Of a stretch of DNA of 64,000 nt, positions 30,914 to 39,977 are shown in pieces. A program made the position numbers and the translations under genes. The stretch is from Cyclobacteriaceae bacterium (GTDB lineage: Bacteria; Bacteroidota; Bacteroidia; Cytophagales; Cyclobacteriaceae). Position 1 is the stretch's first letter; each line of letters starts with the position of its first letter. The stretch lies in the NCBI GenBank assembly GCA_030584025.1, contig CP129487.1:3873001-3937000 (forward strand). Direction: 5' to 3'. A model generated the notes under the pieces. The model was not told the DNA's origin and did no database searches. It worked only from the letters and a program-made list of their open reading frames with translations.

Positions 30914-30941
30914 GGTACTTTGATTTAGTATTTCAAAGTAC
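30914..30941 (-). promoter_or_regulatory. inverted repeat in the CBS-gene leader
   Basis: Perfect arms GTACTTTGA and TCAAAGTAC separated by 10 bp, ending at the start codon of the CBS gene. It could be an operator or a hairpin in the leader; the function is not evident. Confidence 0.35.
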
Positions 30942-30995
30942 GCTCGTTACAGGAGATTGCGGCTGACGAAGGTCAGGCGAGAGACGTGATCTTCA

Positions 30996-32636
30996 TCACT
31001 CCCAAACTACTCTTCCTTCAGTATTATACCATTTCGGATAATGCGGTAGGTGTATTTTCTCCACCTCGTTGCGTTTTACTTTTAAAGTAGGTGTGAGTAG
31101 ATTATTCTCTACCGACCAGTCGTGTTTCATCACCACCATTTTTTCAACATGCTCATGACTTTCCAATGCTGGGTTTATTTCTTCCAGTGTTGCACTCAGA
31201 CTGTGAATCAGTTGTTCCTTGGTTTTTGTTTTTCCATTAGCGGAAAGCACCACCAAAGCCATCGGTTGTGGCACACCCATGCCCACCACACAAACCTGAT
31301 CCAAATCCGCGTTGGATAAAATGCGCATTTCAATCGGGGCAGGTGCAATGTATTTTCCCTTGTCGGTTTTGAATAAATCTTTCACCCGGCCGGTAATGGT
31401 TAAAAATCCATCGCTGGAAATTTGTCCCTGGTCACCGGTTTTTAAATATCCTTCTTCATCGAAGAGTTCTTTGGTCATCTCTGGCTCTTTATAATAACCC
31501 AAGGTAAGTCCGGGGCATTTAATCCGAATCTCTCCGTTATCAGCAATTTTTACTTGCGCGCCTTTCAAGGGTTTCCCAACTGTTCCTAGTCGATTATCAT
31601 TATTCCGATTGTAGTGGGAATAAATACAATCTTCCGTCATGCCGTATGCTTGCAAAACACGCACGCCTAGTTTTTCATACCATTTTAAAAGTTCTACGGA
31701 AATTGGAGCAGCTCCACTAAAGATTTGTTTAGCCCGTGTTAAGCCCAATCCTTTTTTGATTTTGTTTTTTATTAAGGTGCTGATCAACGGTATGGATAAC
31801 AACGTATCAAGTTTCTTTTGTGGCAGCTTCTCCAGAATTTTTTCCTGAAACTTGGCCCAAATACGTGGAACAGCAAAGAAGTGTGTAGGCTGTGTGTCCG
31901 CTAAATTTTTTGGAAAGGATTCGAGCGTTTCCGGAAACGAAAAGTTACCGCCCTGGTAAATACCCATCATTTCAATGCCCATTCGTTCGGCAATGTGGCT
32001 AAGCGGCAGGTATGAAAACAGCGTGGGATGATTTTGTATTTCAAGTTCGCGGATACCCGCTGTCACAACACTATCAAACGCATAAACATTATGCATAACG
32101 CCCTTTGATTTTCCGGTAGTGCCTGATGTGTAAACCAGTGTAAGCAAATCCTCGGGCTTCCAGGTGTATGTATCTTTCAATGGCTCGAATTGTTTTGCCC
32201 ATTGTTCCCAGCTATGATCTTCATCAACGCCATAAGCAGTAATGCCAAGCTTCACTACGTTTGCGGGTATGCCTTGTCGCTGTGGACTATAATCATCAAG
32301 TTTTCCGATTATGATCAGTTTGGATTCACTGTGTTCCAGAATTTGATGAATGGTTGAAGCGGTAATGGTGGCATAGAGCGGAACCGAAACATGACCCGCC
32401 ATCATAATCGCCAGGTCGGCCATAATCCAGTGTGCACAGTTTTTTGAAAGCAAGGCCACTTTGCTCCCTTGCGGGAGGCCCAGTGATTGAATGCCGTTGG
32501 CGATTCGCCTGATCTCATCCCCGGCTTGTTGGTACGTCCAGGTTTTCCATTGGCCGTTAAACGGCTGGCGAAGAAACAATTGTTGCGGGATTTCTTTCTC
32601 CCACTTTAGAAATTGGTTTAATGGAGATGAGCTCAT
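30996..32636 (-). CDS. long-chain-fatty-acid-CoA ligase (AMP-forming)
   Basis: A 546-residue ANL-superfamily enzyme. The P-loop-like motif LVYTSGTTGKSKGVMH is near residue 170; the adenylation motifs YGMTE (LQAYGMTEDCIYSHY) and LKTGDQGQISSDGFLTITGR near residue 400 follow. The final domain has the RVKDLFKTDKGKYIAP hinge and catalytic Lys region. It activates fatty acids to acyl-CoA through an acyl-adenylate. It lacks a signal peptide. The length is slightly below eukaryote-like FadD proteins but normal for bacterial FAA1-type ligases. Confidence 0.92.
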   Translation of the reverse strand: MSSSPLNQFLKWEKEIPQQLFLRQPFNGQWKTWTYQQAGDEIRRIANGIQSLGLPQGSKVALLSKNCAHWIMADLAIMMAGHVSVPLYATITASTIHQILEHSESKLIIIGKLDDYSPQRQGIPANVVKLGITAYGVDEDHSWEQWAKQFEPLKDTYTWKPEDLLTLVYTSGTTGKSKGVMHNVYAFDSVVTAGIRELEIQNHPTLFSYLPLSHIAERMGIEMMGIYQGGNFSFPETLESFPKNLADTQPTHFFAVPRIWAKFQEKILEKLPQKKLDTLLSIPLISTLIKNKIKKGLGLTRAKQIFSGAAPISVELLKWYEKLGVRVLQAYGMTEDCIYSHYNRNNDNRLGTVGKPLKGAQVKIADNGEIRIKCPGLTLGYYKEPEMTKELFDEEGYLKTGDQGQISSDGFLTITGRVKDLFKTDKGKYIAPAPIEMRILSNADLDQVCVVGMGVPQPMALVVLSANGKTKTKEQLIHSLSATLEEINPALESHEHVEKMVVMKHDWSVENNLLTPTLKVKRNEVEKIHLPHYPKWYNTEGRVVWE

Positions 32637-32699
32637 AATGTTTGGCGTTAGGCATGACTATTTACTCAGAAAACAGTTAAAATAAAAGGTCTTCTTTTC

Positions 32700-32707
32700 T
32701 ACCTTCG
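32700..32707 (+). promoter_or_regulatory. -7-like promoter box before polA
   Basis: TACCTTCG, one mismatch from TAnnTTTG, lies 5 bp before the polA ATG, which would give a leaderless transcript. No clear -33 element was found. Confidence 0.35.
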
Positions 32708-32712
32708 CCCGT

Positions 32713-35433
32713 ATGAGCACTGCTTCAAAAAAACTCTTTTTACTGGATGCCTACGCGCTGATTTACCGCGCACATTTTGCGTTTACCAAAACACCCCGAA
32801 TTAATTCCAAGGGTCATAATACCTCGGTTCCGTTTGGTTTTACCAACACCTTGCTGGAAGTACTACAAAAGCAAAAGCCTACGCACATCGGTGTGGCCTT
32901 TGATACATCAGCGCCAACGTTTCGCGATGAAATTTTTGAGGAGTACAAGGCCACCCGACAGGAAACTCCGGAAGATATCCGTTATGGCGTTCCCAAGGTG
33001 AAAGAAATCTTAAAGGCATTTAATATTCCCGTACTCGAAATGGATGGCTATGAAGCCGATGACATTATCGGTACGTTGGCCCAGCAGGCGGAGAAAAAAG
33101 GTTTTGAGGTGTACATGATGACACCCGACAAAGATTTTGGGCAATTGGTAACTGATAACATAAAGTTGTACAAACCTGCTTACATGGGCAATGCAGTTGA
33201 TGTGATGGGCCCACAGGAAGTGTGTGCCCGATGGGATATTGAAGATGTAAGTCAGGTGATTGAAATGTTGGGCCTGCAAGGCGATGCCTCCGATAACATT
33301 CCGGGAATACCGGGTTTTGGTCCCAAGACAGCAGCAACGCTATTGAAGAAGTACAAGAACATTGAAGGCATCATTGAGCACGTATCAGAATTAAAAGGTA
33401 AGCAGAAAGAATTGGTGGAACAATATGGCGAGCAGGCATTGCTATCAAAAAAGCTCGCCACCATTATTACCGATGTTCCGGTAAAATTTGATGAGAAAGA
33501 ATTGGAGTACAATGGTCCGGATGAGTCTGCGCTGAAGCCTATCTTCCAGGAGTTGGAGTTCAAAACCATTATGAACCGCGTCTTTGGCGATGCGGCAGTC
33601 GCAGCACCCGTTGCACCCAAGGCATCACAGCTTTCCATGTTTGGAAACGCAGCAGCAGAGGAGGTGGCGGAAGAAAAAGCAACTCCGGTAACCGGAGAGA
33701 ATCGTACGTTTTCAAAAGAGGCCGTGCAGTATCATTCCCTTACTGTAAAAGAACAGAAGAATCTGATCCACGACCTAAAGAATAGTACAGCCTTTGCCTG
33801 GACGATACAAACATCGGATGACAAGACGGTAATCGGTTTGGGATTTTCGATAAAGCCAGGTGAAGCTTTTTATATACCGATCGAAAGTGAAAAGCAGTTG
33901 CAGGAATTTGCGGGTGTGTTTGCCGATTCTTCTAAACTGAAAATCGGTCATAACATTAAATCTGCTTTGCTTGCATTCCGCGAACACAGAATTTCCGTAA
34001 GCGGCCCTTTATTCGATACGATGATTGCGCACTACCTGGTGGAACCGGAATCAGCGCATGATATGCAAACGCTTACCGAATTGTATTTCGGGTATCTTGT
34101 AATGAAAGATAGTGAAGGCGATCTGGCTGATCGGTTGTGTGAGCATGCCGACTATGCCCTTCAGCTGAAACAGAAGCTTCAACCTGAATTGGAAAAGCGC
34201 GGGCATTCCAGTCTGATGCGCGATGTAGAAATGCCGCTGGTGCAGGTGCTTGCCAGCATGGAATATGAAGGCGTCACGCTGGATGAAGATGTACTGAGTA
34301 AGATGTCGGATGATTTGAAGAAAGACAGCGAGCATGTGCAAGCGGAAATTTTCAAACTGGCCGGGCAGGAATTCAACATCAATTCACCGAAGCAGCTTGG
34401 AGAAATTTTATTTGAAAAAATGAAGTTGGGCGATAAACCCAAGAAAACTAAAACCGGGCAGTATGCAACTGGTGAAGATGTGTTGTTGAAGCTGGCTAAC
34501 GAAAGCGAAATCGCGCGAAAAATTCTCGACTATCGCGAATATGAAAAGCTTCGCTCTACATACGTTGATGCTTTACCCAGGTTGATCGACAAGCGCGATG
34601 GAAGAATTCACACCGACTACCGACAAGCAGTAGCGGCAACCGGCAGGTTAAGTTCAAACAATCCCAATCTTCAGAATATTCCGATCCGTACGGAGAAGGG
34701 AAGACAAATCCGAAAAGCGTTTATTCCCCGCGACAAAAACTTTGTGTTCATGTCGGCTGATTACTCGCAGATTGAATTGCGCATAGCCGCATCGTTTGCG
34801 AAAGATGAAATTATGATTGAAGCGTTTAAGAACAAACGCGACATTCACACCACCACAGCCGCCAAGGTTTTCAAGGTTCCCGTGGAACAGGTTACGCCAG
34901 ACATGAGGCGCAAAGCCAAAGAAGTGAACTTTGGAATTTTGTATGGCAGCACCGCTTTTGGATTATCGCAAAACCTGAACATCTCTCGTTCAGAAGCAGC
35001 CGAAATTATCAACGCGTATTTTGAAGAGTTTCCGGCCATTAAACGGTACATGGACAATTCCATACTGGATGCACGCGAGAAAGAATATGTAGAAACCATT
35101 CTCGGCAGGCGCAGGTATTTGCGCGACATTAATTCGCGCAACATCACCACGCGTGGTTTTGCCGAGCGAAATGCCATTAACGCACCCATTCAGGGAAGTG
35201 CAGCAGATATTATTAAGATTGCTATGGTGAACATTCACCGTTGGATGGAAAAGGAAAACCTGAAATCGCGCATGATCATGCAGGTACACGATGAATTGGT
35301 GTTTGATGTGCATAAAGATGAAGTGGACGTGCTGAAAGAACAGGTTACCCGACTCATGAAAAGTGCAGTTCGCCTGGAAGTGCCGATGGAAGTAGAGGTG
35401 GGCGTGGGTAAAAACTGGCTGGAGGCGCATTAA
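32713..35433 (+). CDS. polA: DNA polymerase I
   Basis: A 906-residue protein with the three Pol I parts. The 5'-3' exonuclease (residues 1-290) has DGYEADDIIGTLA, MMTPDKDFGQLV and GDASDNIPGIPGFGPKTAATLL. The central exonuclease-like domain runs from ~300 to 480. The polymerase domain has motif A (SADYSQIELRIAASF), motif B (RRKAKEVNFGILYGSTAFG) and motif C (QVHDELVFD). In the proofreading domain the D-x-E of motif I is replaced (FAWTIQT, about 361-367) and motif II has KSALL where a D is expected (~413); the motif III Asp may remain. The 3'-5' exonuclease is therefore probably inactive. Confidence 0.97.
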   Translation: MSTASKKLFLLDAYALIYRAHFAFTKTPRINSKGHNTSVPFGFTNTLLEVLQKQKPTHIGVAFDTSAPTFRDEIFEEYKATRQETPEDIRYGVPKVKEILKAFNIPVLEMDGYEADDIIGTLAQQAEKKGFEVYMMTPDKDFGQLVTDNIKLYKPAYMGNAVDVMGPQEVCARWDIEDVSQVIEMLGLQGDASDNIPGIPGFGPKTAATLLKKYKNIEGIIEHVSELKGKQKELVEQYGEQALLSKKLATIITDVPVKFDEKELEYNGPDESALKPIFQELEFKTIMNRVFGDAAVAAPVAPKASQLSMFGNAAAEEVAEEKATPVTGENRTFSKEAVQYHSLTVKEQKNLIHDLKNSTAFAWTIQTSDDKTVIGLGFSIKPGEAFYIPIESEKQLQEFAGVFADSSKLKIGHNIKSALLAFREHRISVSGPLFDTMIAHYLVEPESAHDMQTLTELYFGYLVMKDSEGDLADRLCEHADYALQLKQKLQPELEKRGHSSLMRDVEMPLVQVLASMEYEGVTLDEDVLSKMSDDLKKDSEHVQAEIFKLAGQEFNINSPKQLGEILFEKMKLGDKPKKTKTGQYATGEDVLLKLANESEIARKILDYREYEKLRSTYVDALPRLIDKRDGRIHTDYRQAVAATGRLSSNNPNLQNIPIRTEKGRQIRKAFIPRDKNFVFMSADYSQIELRIAASFAKDEIMIEAFKNKRDIHTTTAAKVFKVPVEQVTPDMRRKAKEVNFGILYGSTAFGLSQNLNISRSEAAEIINAYFEEFPAIKRYMDNSILDAREKEYVETILGRRRYLRDINSRNITTRGFAERNAINAPIQGSAADIIKIAMVNIHRWMEKENLKSRMIMQVHDELVFDVHKDEVDVLKEQVTRLMKSAVRLEVPMEVEVGVGKNWLEAH

Positions 35434-35504
35434 ACAGGGTAATAACAGTTTGTTAATAACAAATTGTTACTTACATATGCAGTGAAAGGAATTCCTGATT
35501 GACT

Positions 35505-36461
35505 ATGAGCATTTCTAAGGAAGTAATCGAACAAGCCCACGAGCGGATTAAACCCTACATCCACCGCACACCGGTTATCAGCTCGGCTGGTATCAATGAG
35601 CAGGCGGGCTGTAAAATCTTTTTCAAGTGTGAGAACTTTCAGAAGATTGGTGCCTTCAAGGCACGTGGTGCTATGAATGCCGCACTTTCGTTAAGTAAAG
35701 CAGACCTGGAAAAGGGATTGGCCACGCATTCTTCCGGAAACCACGCGCAGGCACTGGCGCGAGCAGCAAAACTGTTAGGCGTTCCGGCTTACATTGTTAT
35801 GCCTTCCACTGCACCCGAAGTGAAAAAGCGTGGCGTAAAAGGCTTTGAAGGAAAGATTTTTGAATGTGAGCCCACACTCGCTGCGCGTGAAACCACTTTG
35901 GCAGAGGTGATTGCCCAAACGGGCGCAACAGAAATCCATCCATTCAATAATTATGATGTGATGGCCGGCCAGGCAACGGCAGCTAAAGAATTATTTGAAG
36001 ATACCGATAAACTAGATGTGATTCTGGCTCCCGTTGGCGGTGGTGGATTGTTGAGTGGGACAGCGTTGGCTGCAAAATATTTTTCATCAAGTACTCAGGT
36101 AATTGCTGGTGAGCCCGAAGGCGCGGATGATGCTTATCGTTCGTTGAAGAGTGGAAAGATAGAACCCTCGCAAGCAAAATCGGTAGCAGATGGTTTACTT
36201 ACTTCATTAGGTGATAAAACTTTTCCCATCATTCGGGATCATGTAAAGGAAATTATAACCGTTAGCGATCATGAAATTATTGCGGCCATGCGCATGGTGT
36301 GGGAACGCATGAAAATAATTATTGAGCCTTCTTGCGCGGTTCCGTTGGCAGCCTTGTTCAAGGACAAGAAAAAATTCGCGCGAAAAAATGTAGGCATTAT
36401 TCTATCGGGCGGTAATGTTGATCTGGAACGGGCGTGCAATTTGTTTATCGAGTATAAGTAG
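35505..36461 (+). CDS. PLP-dependent threonine/serine dehydratase (or serine racemase) type enzyme
   Basis: About 318 residues from the ATG at 35505; a TTG at 35499 was not used. The PLP lysine is in FQKIGAFKARGAMNA near residue 50. The SSGNHAQALA segment, the tetraglycine-type phosphate-binding loop PVGGGGLLSG near 180 and LSGGNVDLER near the end complete the fold-type II signature. It lacks the ACT regulatory domain of biosynthetic IlvA, so it is a catabolic dehydratase or racemase. A terminator follows. Confidence 0.92.
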   Translation: MSISKEVIEQAHERIKPYIHRTPVISSAGINEQAGCKIFFKCENFQKIGAFKARGAMNAALSLSKADLEKGLATHSSGNHAQALARAAKLLGVPAYIVMPSTAPEVKKRGVKGFEGKIFECEPTLAARETTLAEVIAQTGATEIHPFNNYDVMAGQATAAKELFEDTDKLDVILAPVGGGGLLSGTALAAKYFSSSTQVIAGEPEGADDAYRSLKSGKIEPSQAKSVADGLLTSLGDKTFPIIRDHVKEIITVSDHEIIAAMRMVWERMKIIIEPSCAVPLAALFKDKKKFARKNVGIILSGGNVDLERACNLFIEYK

Positions 36462-36478
36462 AACGTGTACAAATAAAA

Positions 36479-36502
36479 AACCCCGACTCTTCAGCCGGGG
36501 TT
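36479..36502. terminator. bidirectional rho-independent terminator
   Basis: Stem AACCCCG/CGGGGTT with a 10-nt loop, an A tract before (36471-36480) and a T-rich tail after, between the converging dehydratase and M1 peptidase genes. Confidence 0.8.
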
Positions 36503-36524
36503 TCTACTTTTCTCTAACTCGAAA

Positions 36525-38750
36525 TTAGTTCGTTCCCTTCTTAAACTGATCGAACTTTGATTCAGTAGTGCGTTTCGGAAACACGTTGTCGGCTGTGTTT
36601 ACATCAGTTGTTTCTTTCAATGGATCGAGCACTACGCTTGCCACTTCTTTCTCCTTCACAAAAACTTTGGTAACGGTGCTCTCATTTTTACGCCAGATCT
36701 CAGCCGGAATGCGATCAATTTCTTTTGAGCCGTCTTTAAATGTCCACTCAATGATTACCGGCATCATCAGGCCGCCTTTGTTGGAAAGCTTGATCTCGTA
36801 AATATTTTTATCCTGCAGTTTTCCGATGAGTGCTTTGTCATCAACTCTGCCCTGGAACTCGCCATAAAAGCGATCATCGGTTGGCAACACACTAATCGGT
36901 TCGGGGCCGGATGAAAAATCATTGAATTCCTTTTTACCAGAACCTGATCCCGCTTCGGCTTTCTTTGCAGTAACCTGCTTTTCAATTTTGGTTTGCTCGT
37001 TGCGCAGTTTGTACCACTTCACATAGTCTACCGTTTGGTCAACATTATCCGTGGTGTAGAACCAGCCTCTCCAGAACCAATCCAGGTCAACAGCGGATGC
37101 ATCTTCCATAGTACGGAAGAAGTCAGCCGGTTGTGGGTGTTTGAACGCCCAACGCTGCGAATATTCTTTAAAGGATTTGTCGAATAAATCTTTACCCATT
37201 ACGGTTTCACGCAGGATGTACAACGCGGTAGCTGCTTTTTGATATTGCTCCGCACCAAACTGAATGATCTGTTCCGAGTTGGTCATGAGCGGGCGCATGT
37301 ACGATTGATCACCTTTCATGTAACCCACCAATCCTTCGGGCAAACCGCGGTTCCAGTTGTCGTTCGGGTAGCGTTCCAGTTCCGTTACCAATTGCACAAA
37401 GCTGTTAATGCCTTCATCCATCCACGTCCACTGGCGTTCATCGTTGTTGATGATCATGGGGAAGAAGTTGTGTCCCACTTCGTGTACAATCACACCGATC
37501 ATGCGGGTGCGTGTGTTGTTGCTGTATGAACCATCTTTGTTCGGGCGACCGAAGTTGAAGCAGATCATCGGATATTCCATACCAATGGAAGCCGCATGAA
37601 CGGAAATCGCTACCGGATAAGGATAGTCGATGGTCATGCGGGAATAAACTTCGAGCGTATTCTTTACTGCTAATGTTGATTCTTTTTCCCAAAGCGGATT
37701 GCCCTCTTTCGGATAGAACGACATCGCCAATGGCGTTTTATCATTGATCTTCACGGCCTGTGCGTCCCAGATAAATTTGCGTGAAGAAGCAAAGGCAAAG
37801 TCGCGCACGTTATCGGCATGGAACTCCCAGGTTTTTTTCGTCTTCGCTTTTGTCTTTTCTTTTTTCGTGGCTTCGTCTTGCGTTACAATAATCACGGGTT
37901 TATCAAACGAAGTTTTGGCTTTCTCGAAGCGATCCAGTTCGGTTTTGCTCAATACATCCTTTGCATTTTGCAGACTTCCGGTAGAAGCAACAATGTGATC
38001 GGAAGGAACAGTAATCTTAACCTTGTAATCGCCAAAAGGCAAGGCAAATTCACCCTGACCTAAGAACTGCTTGTTCTGCCAACCGTTTACATCATCGAAC
38101 ACGCACATGCGCGGAAAAAATTGCGCAATGGTATACACGTAGTTTCCATCTTCCGGAAAATATTCCAGCCCGCTGCGCTCACCGTCTTTCATGCGATCGC
38201 CAATGTTGTACGACCACTCTACAGAAAACGTATAGGTTTGACCGGGGCCAAGTGCTTTCGGTAAATCCACGCGCATCATGGTTTGGTTAATGGTGTGCGA
38301 CAGGGTTGCGCCACTGGCATCTTTTACTGATTTGATTTTATACCCACCATCAAAGTCATACAGATCAAGTGATCCGGCTACGAATTTGGCGGGAATGGAA
38401 TCGCGCATGGTGTTGGTTCGTGTCTGGCTTTTCAAACTGTTCTGCGCAATCACGTTCTGATCCAACTGCATCCACAAATACCGCAACGTTTCAGGTGAGT
38501 TGTTGTGGTACGTGATGGTTTCCGATCCGGTAATGGATTGATTATCGTCATTTAGCTCTACATTAATCACGTAGTCGGCTTTTTGTTGCCAATACCGGGG
38601 GCCGGGTGCGCCCGAGCCTGTACGGTATTCATTAGGCGTTGGCAACGTGGTGCCTAATTGTTCAAACTTACCTTGCCATTTGGCAGGCTCCTGTGCCCAA
38701 GCTGTAAGGATACAGCAAGCAAACAGAAATACAAGAAGATGTCTCAGCAT
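36525..38750 (-). CDS. M1 family metallopeptidase, exported
   Basis: A 741-residue protein with a signal peptide (LLVFLFACCILTAWAQ). The zinc motif HEVGHNFFPM lies near residue 425 and the third ligand Glu is in WMDEGINSF 18 residues later, the H-E-x-x-H-x18-E pattern of M1 aminopeptidases. The N-terminal beta-sandwich domain precedes it. The product is periplasmic. The C-terminal ~110 residues carry a beta-rich domain with a basic and Ser/Gly linker (AKKAEAGSGSGKKEF). It lies upstream of hupE on the same strand, with 28 bp between. Confidence 0.93.
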   Translation of the reverse strand: MLRHLLVFLFACCILTAWAQEPAKWQGKFEQLGTTLPTPNEYRTGSGAPGPRYWQQKADYVINVELNDDNQSITGSETITYHNNSPETLRYLWMQLDQNVIAQNSLKSQTRTNTMRDSIPAKFVAGSLDLYDFDGGYKIKSVKDASGATLSHTINQTMMRVDLPKALGPGQTYTFSVEWSYNIGDRMKDGERSGLEYFPEDGNYVYTIAQFFPRMCVFDDVNGWQNKQFLGQGEFALPFGDYKVKITVPSDHIVASTGSLQNAKDVLSKTELDRFEKAKTSFDKPVIIVTQDEATKKEKTKAKTKKTWEFHADNVRDFAFASSRKFIWDAQAVKINDKTPLAMSFYPKEGNPLWEKESTLAVKNTLEVYSRMTIDYPYPVAISVHAASIGMEYPMICFNFGRPNKDGSYSNNTRTRMIGVIVHEVGHNFFPMIINNDERQWTWMDEGINSFVQLVTELERYPNDNWNRGLPEGLVGYMKGDQSYMRPLMTNSEQIIQFGAEQYQKAATALYILRETVMGKDLFDKSFKEYSQRWAFKHPQPADFFRTMEDASAVDLDWFWRGWFYTTDNVDQTVDYVKWYKLRNEQTKIEKQVTAKKAEAGSGSGKKEFNDFSSGPEPISVLPTDDRFYGEFQGRVDDKALIGKLQDKNIYEIKLSNKGGLMMPVIIEWTFKDGSKEIDRIPAEIWRKNESTVTKVFVKEKEVASVVLDPLKETTDVNTADNVFPKRTTESKFDQFKKGTN

Positions 38751-38778
38751 AGTAGTTAAAGTATAGTCGTAAAATTTT

Positions 38779-39363
38779 TTACCAGGGATTTTTTTCCATC
38801 ATCAAGATCAACGCAATTCCGGCAATGGCCGATGATATGACCAGTTTCCAGTCTCTTCGGTTTATGGTAAAGACATCTACCAAGATAAAACTAGCCACCA
38901 TAAATATGGAAACGATAATTATCTGACCTACCTCAAGGCCTACATTAAAGGCAAAAAGCGGGGATACAATATTGCTGTTCTTGCCTAAAATGGCTTGCAG
39001 GTAATTCGAGAAGCCCATGCCGTGAATCAGCCCGAAGAAAAGGGCAAACCCATAATTGACATAGGTTGTACGATCGGATACTTCCGTTCTGCGGAAGATG
39101 TTGGATACTGCGGTTATGAAAATCGTTAGCGGAATGAGAAACTCAATCAGTTCGGCATTGACCACAATTATTTTCAGGGTAGCCAATGCCAACGTAACGG
39201 AATGACCGATGGTAAAAGCCGTTACCAGAATCAGAATTTTTTTCCAATCGCGCATCAGATAAATGGCGCATAGGGCTACCACGAAAAGAATGTGATCGTA
39301 ACCATTGGCATAATCCAGAATGTGATCCTTGCCTAATCCGAAATACAGTTGAAACTCGCTCAT
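38779..39363 (-). CDS. HupE/UreJ family membrane protein
   Basis: About 195 residues from the ATG at 39363 (MSEFQLYFGLGKDHILDY). Six or so membrane helices are predicted. The conserved histidine motifs are GYDHILFVVAL near residue 22, FTIGHSVTLA near 52 and LIHGMGFSN near 110. HupE/UreJ proteins transport or sense nickel or cobalt in some species; the metal role here is inferred only. It leads the M1 peptidase gene and is divergent from the DUF6702-like gene, a neighbourhood I recall as common in Bacteroidota. Confidence 0.85.
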   Translation of the reverse strand: MSEFQLYFGLGKDHILDYANGYDHILFVVALCAIYLMRDWKKILILVTAFTIGHSVTLALATLKIIVVNAELIEFLIPLTIFITAVSNIFRRTEVSDRTTYVNYGFALFFGLIHGMGFSNYLQAILGKNSNIVSPLFAFNVGLEVGQIIIVSIFMVASFILVDVFTINRRDWKLVISSAIAGIALILMMEKNPW

Positions 39364-39455
39364 AGTCAGAAAAATGCGCTGCAAGTATACATTTTCTTTT
39401 GAAACAATCCTGCCGGCTTGAGGATGAGCGGAAGCCCCGGTGGTTTGGTTTTTGT

Positions 39456-39463
39456 TATTTTTG
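39456..39463 (+). promoter_or_regulatory. -7 promoter box of the DUF6702-like gene
   Basis: TATTTTTG matches TAnnTTTG and ends 7 bp before the ATG at 39471, giving a short or absent leader. No -33 TTG at standard spacing. Confidence 0.4.
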
Positions 39464-39470
39464 GCAGCTG

Positions 39471-39962
39471 ATGAGCGGTTTGTTATACACCTTTATATAT
39501 GTGCTTGGCCTTTGGGTTCACCCGATTCATATTTCCGTAACCGAAATTGAATACGATGAGCGCGAAAAGGAACTGGAGATCATCACCCGAATTTTTACAG
39601 ATGATCTTGAGTTGGCCATACGTACTCAACGAAACGATCCTGAATTGGAATTATTGAACCTGCCTGCAGAAACCAGGCTTGATGATCTGGTGAAGCCTTA
39701 TCTGCTTCAACAAATCAACATTCAACTGGATGGGAAAGCACAAACCCTGAAATACCTAGGGCACGAACAGGATGGGGATGCGCATGTCTTTTTTATTCAG
39801 GTGCAGCCGGTAAAAAAATGGAAATCGATTACGGTTCAAAATCAGGTTTTGCTGGAAACGTACGATGACCAATCGAATATTGTACACGTAACCGTGCGCG
39901 AAAAAACCAGAAGCATGCGGCTGATGCGGAACAATGAAGCCGGTTCTTTAACGTTTGACTGA
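39471..39962 (+). CDS. DUF6702-like exported protein
   Basis: A 163-residue protein from the ATG at 39471, with a hydrophobic start (LLYTFIYVLGLWVHPIHISV) that is probably a signal peptide. The mature part is a beta-rich domain: TEIEYDEREKELEIITRIFT, then DDLELAIRTQ, and HVFFIQVQPVKKWKSITVQN. This is the pattern of DUF6702 proteins found next to HupE and M1 peptidases in Bacteroidota. Function unknown. It is followed by gldB after 15 nt and may share its transcript. Confidence 0.6.
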   Translation: MSGLLYTFIYVLGLWVHPIHISVTEIEYDEREKELEIITRIFTDDLELAIRTQRNDPELELLNLPAETRLDDLVKPYLLQQINIQLDGKAQTLKYLGHEQDGDAHVFFIQVQPVKKWKSITVQNQVLLETYDDQSNIVHVTVREKTRSMRLMRNNEAGSLTFD

Positions 39963-39977
39963 TAAATTCAGAAGCTT

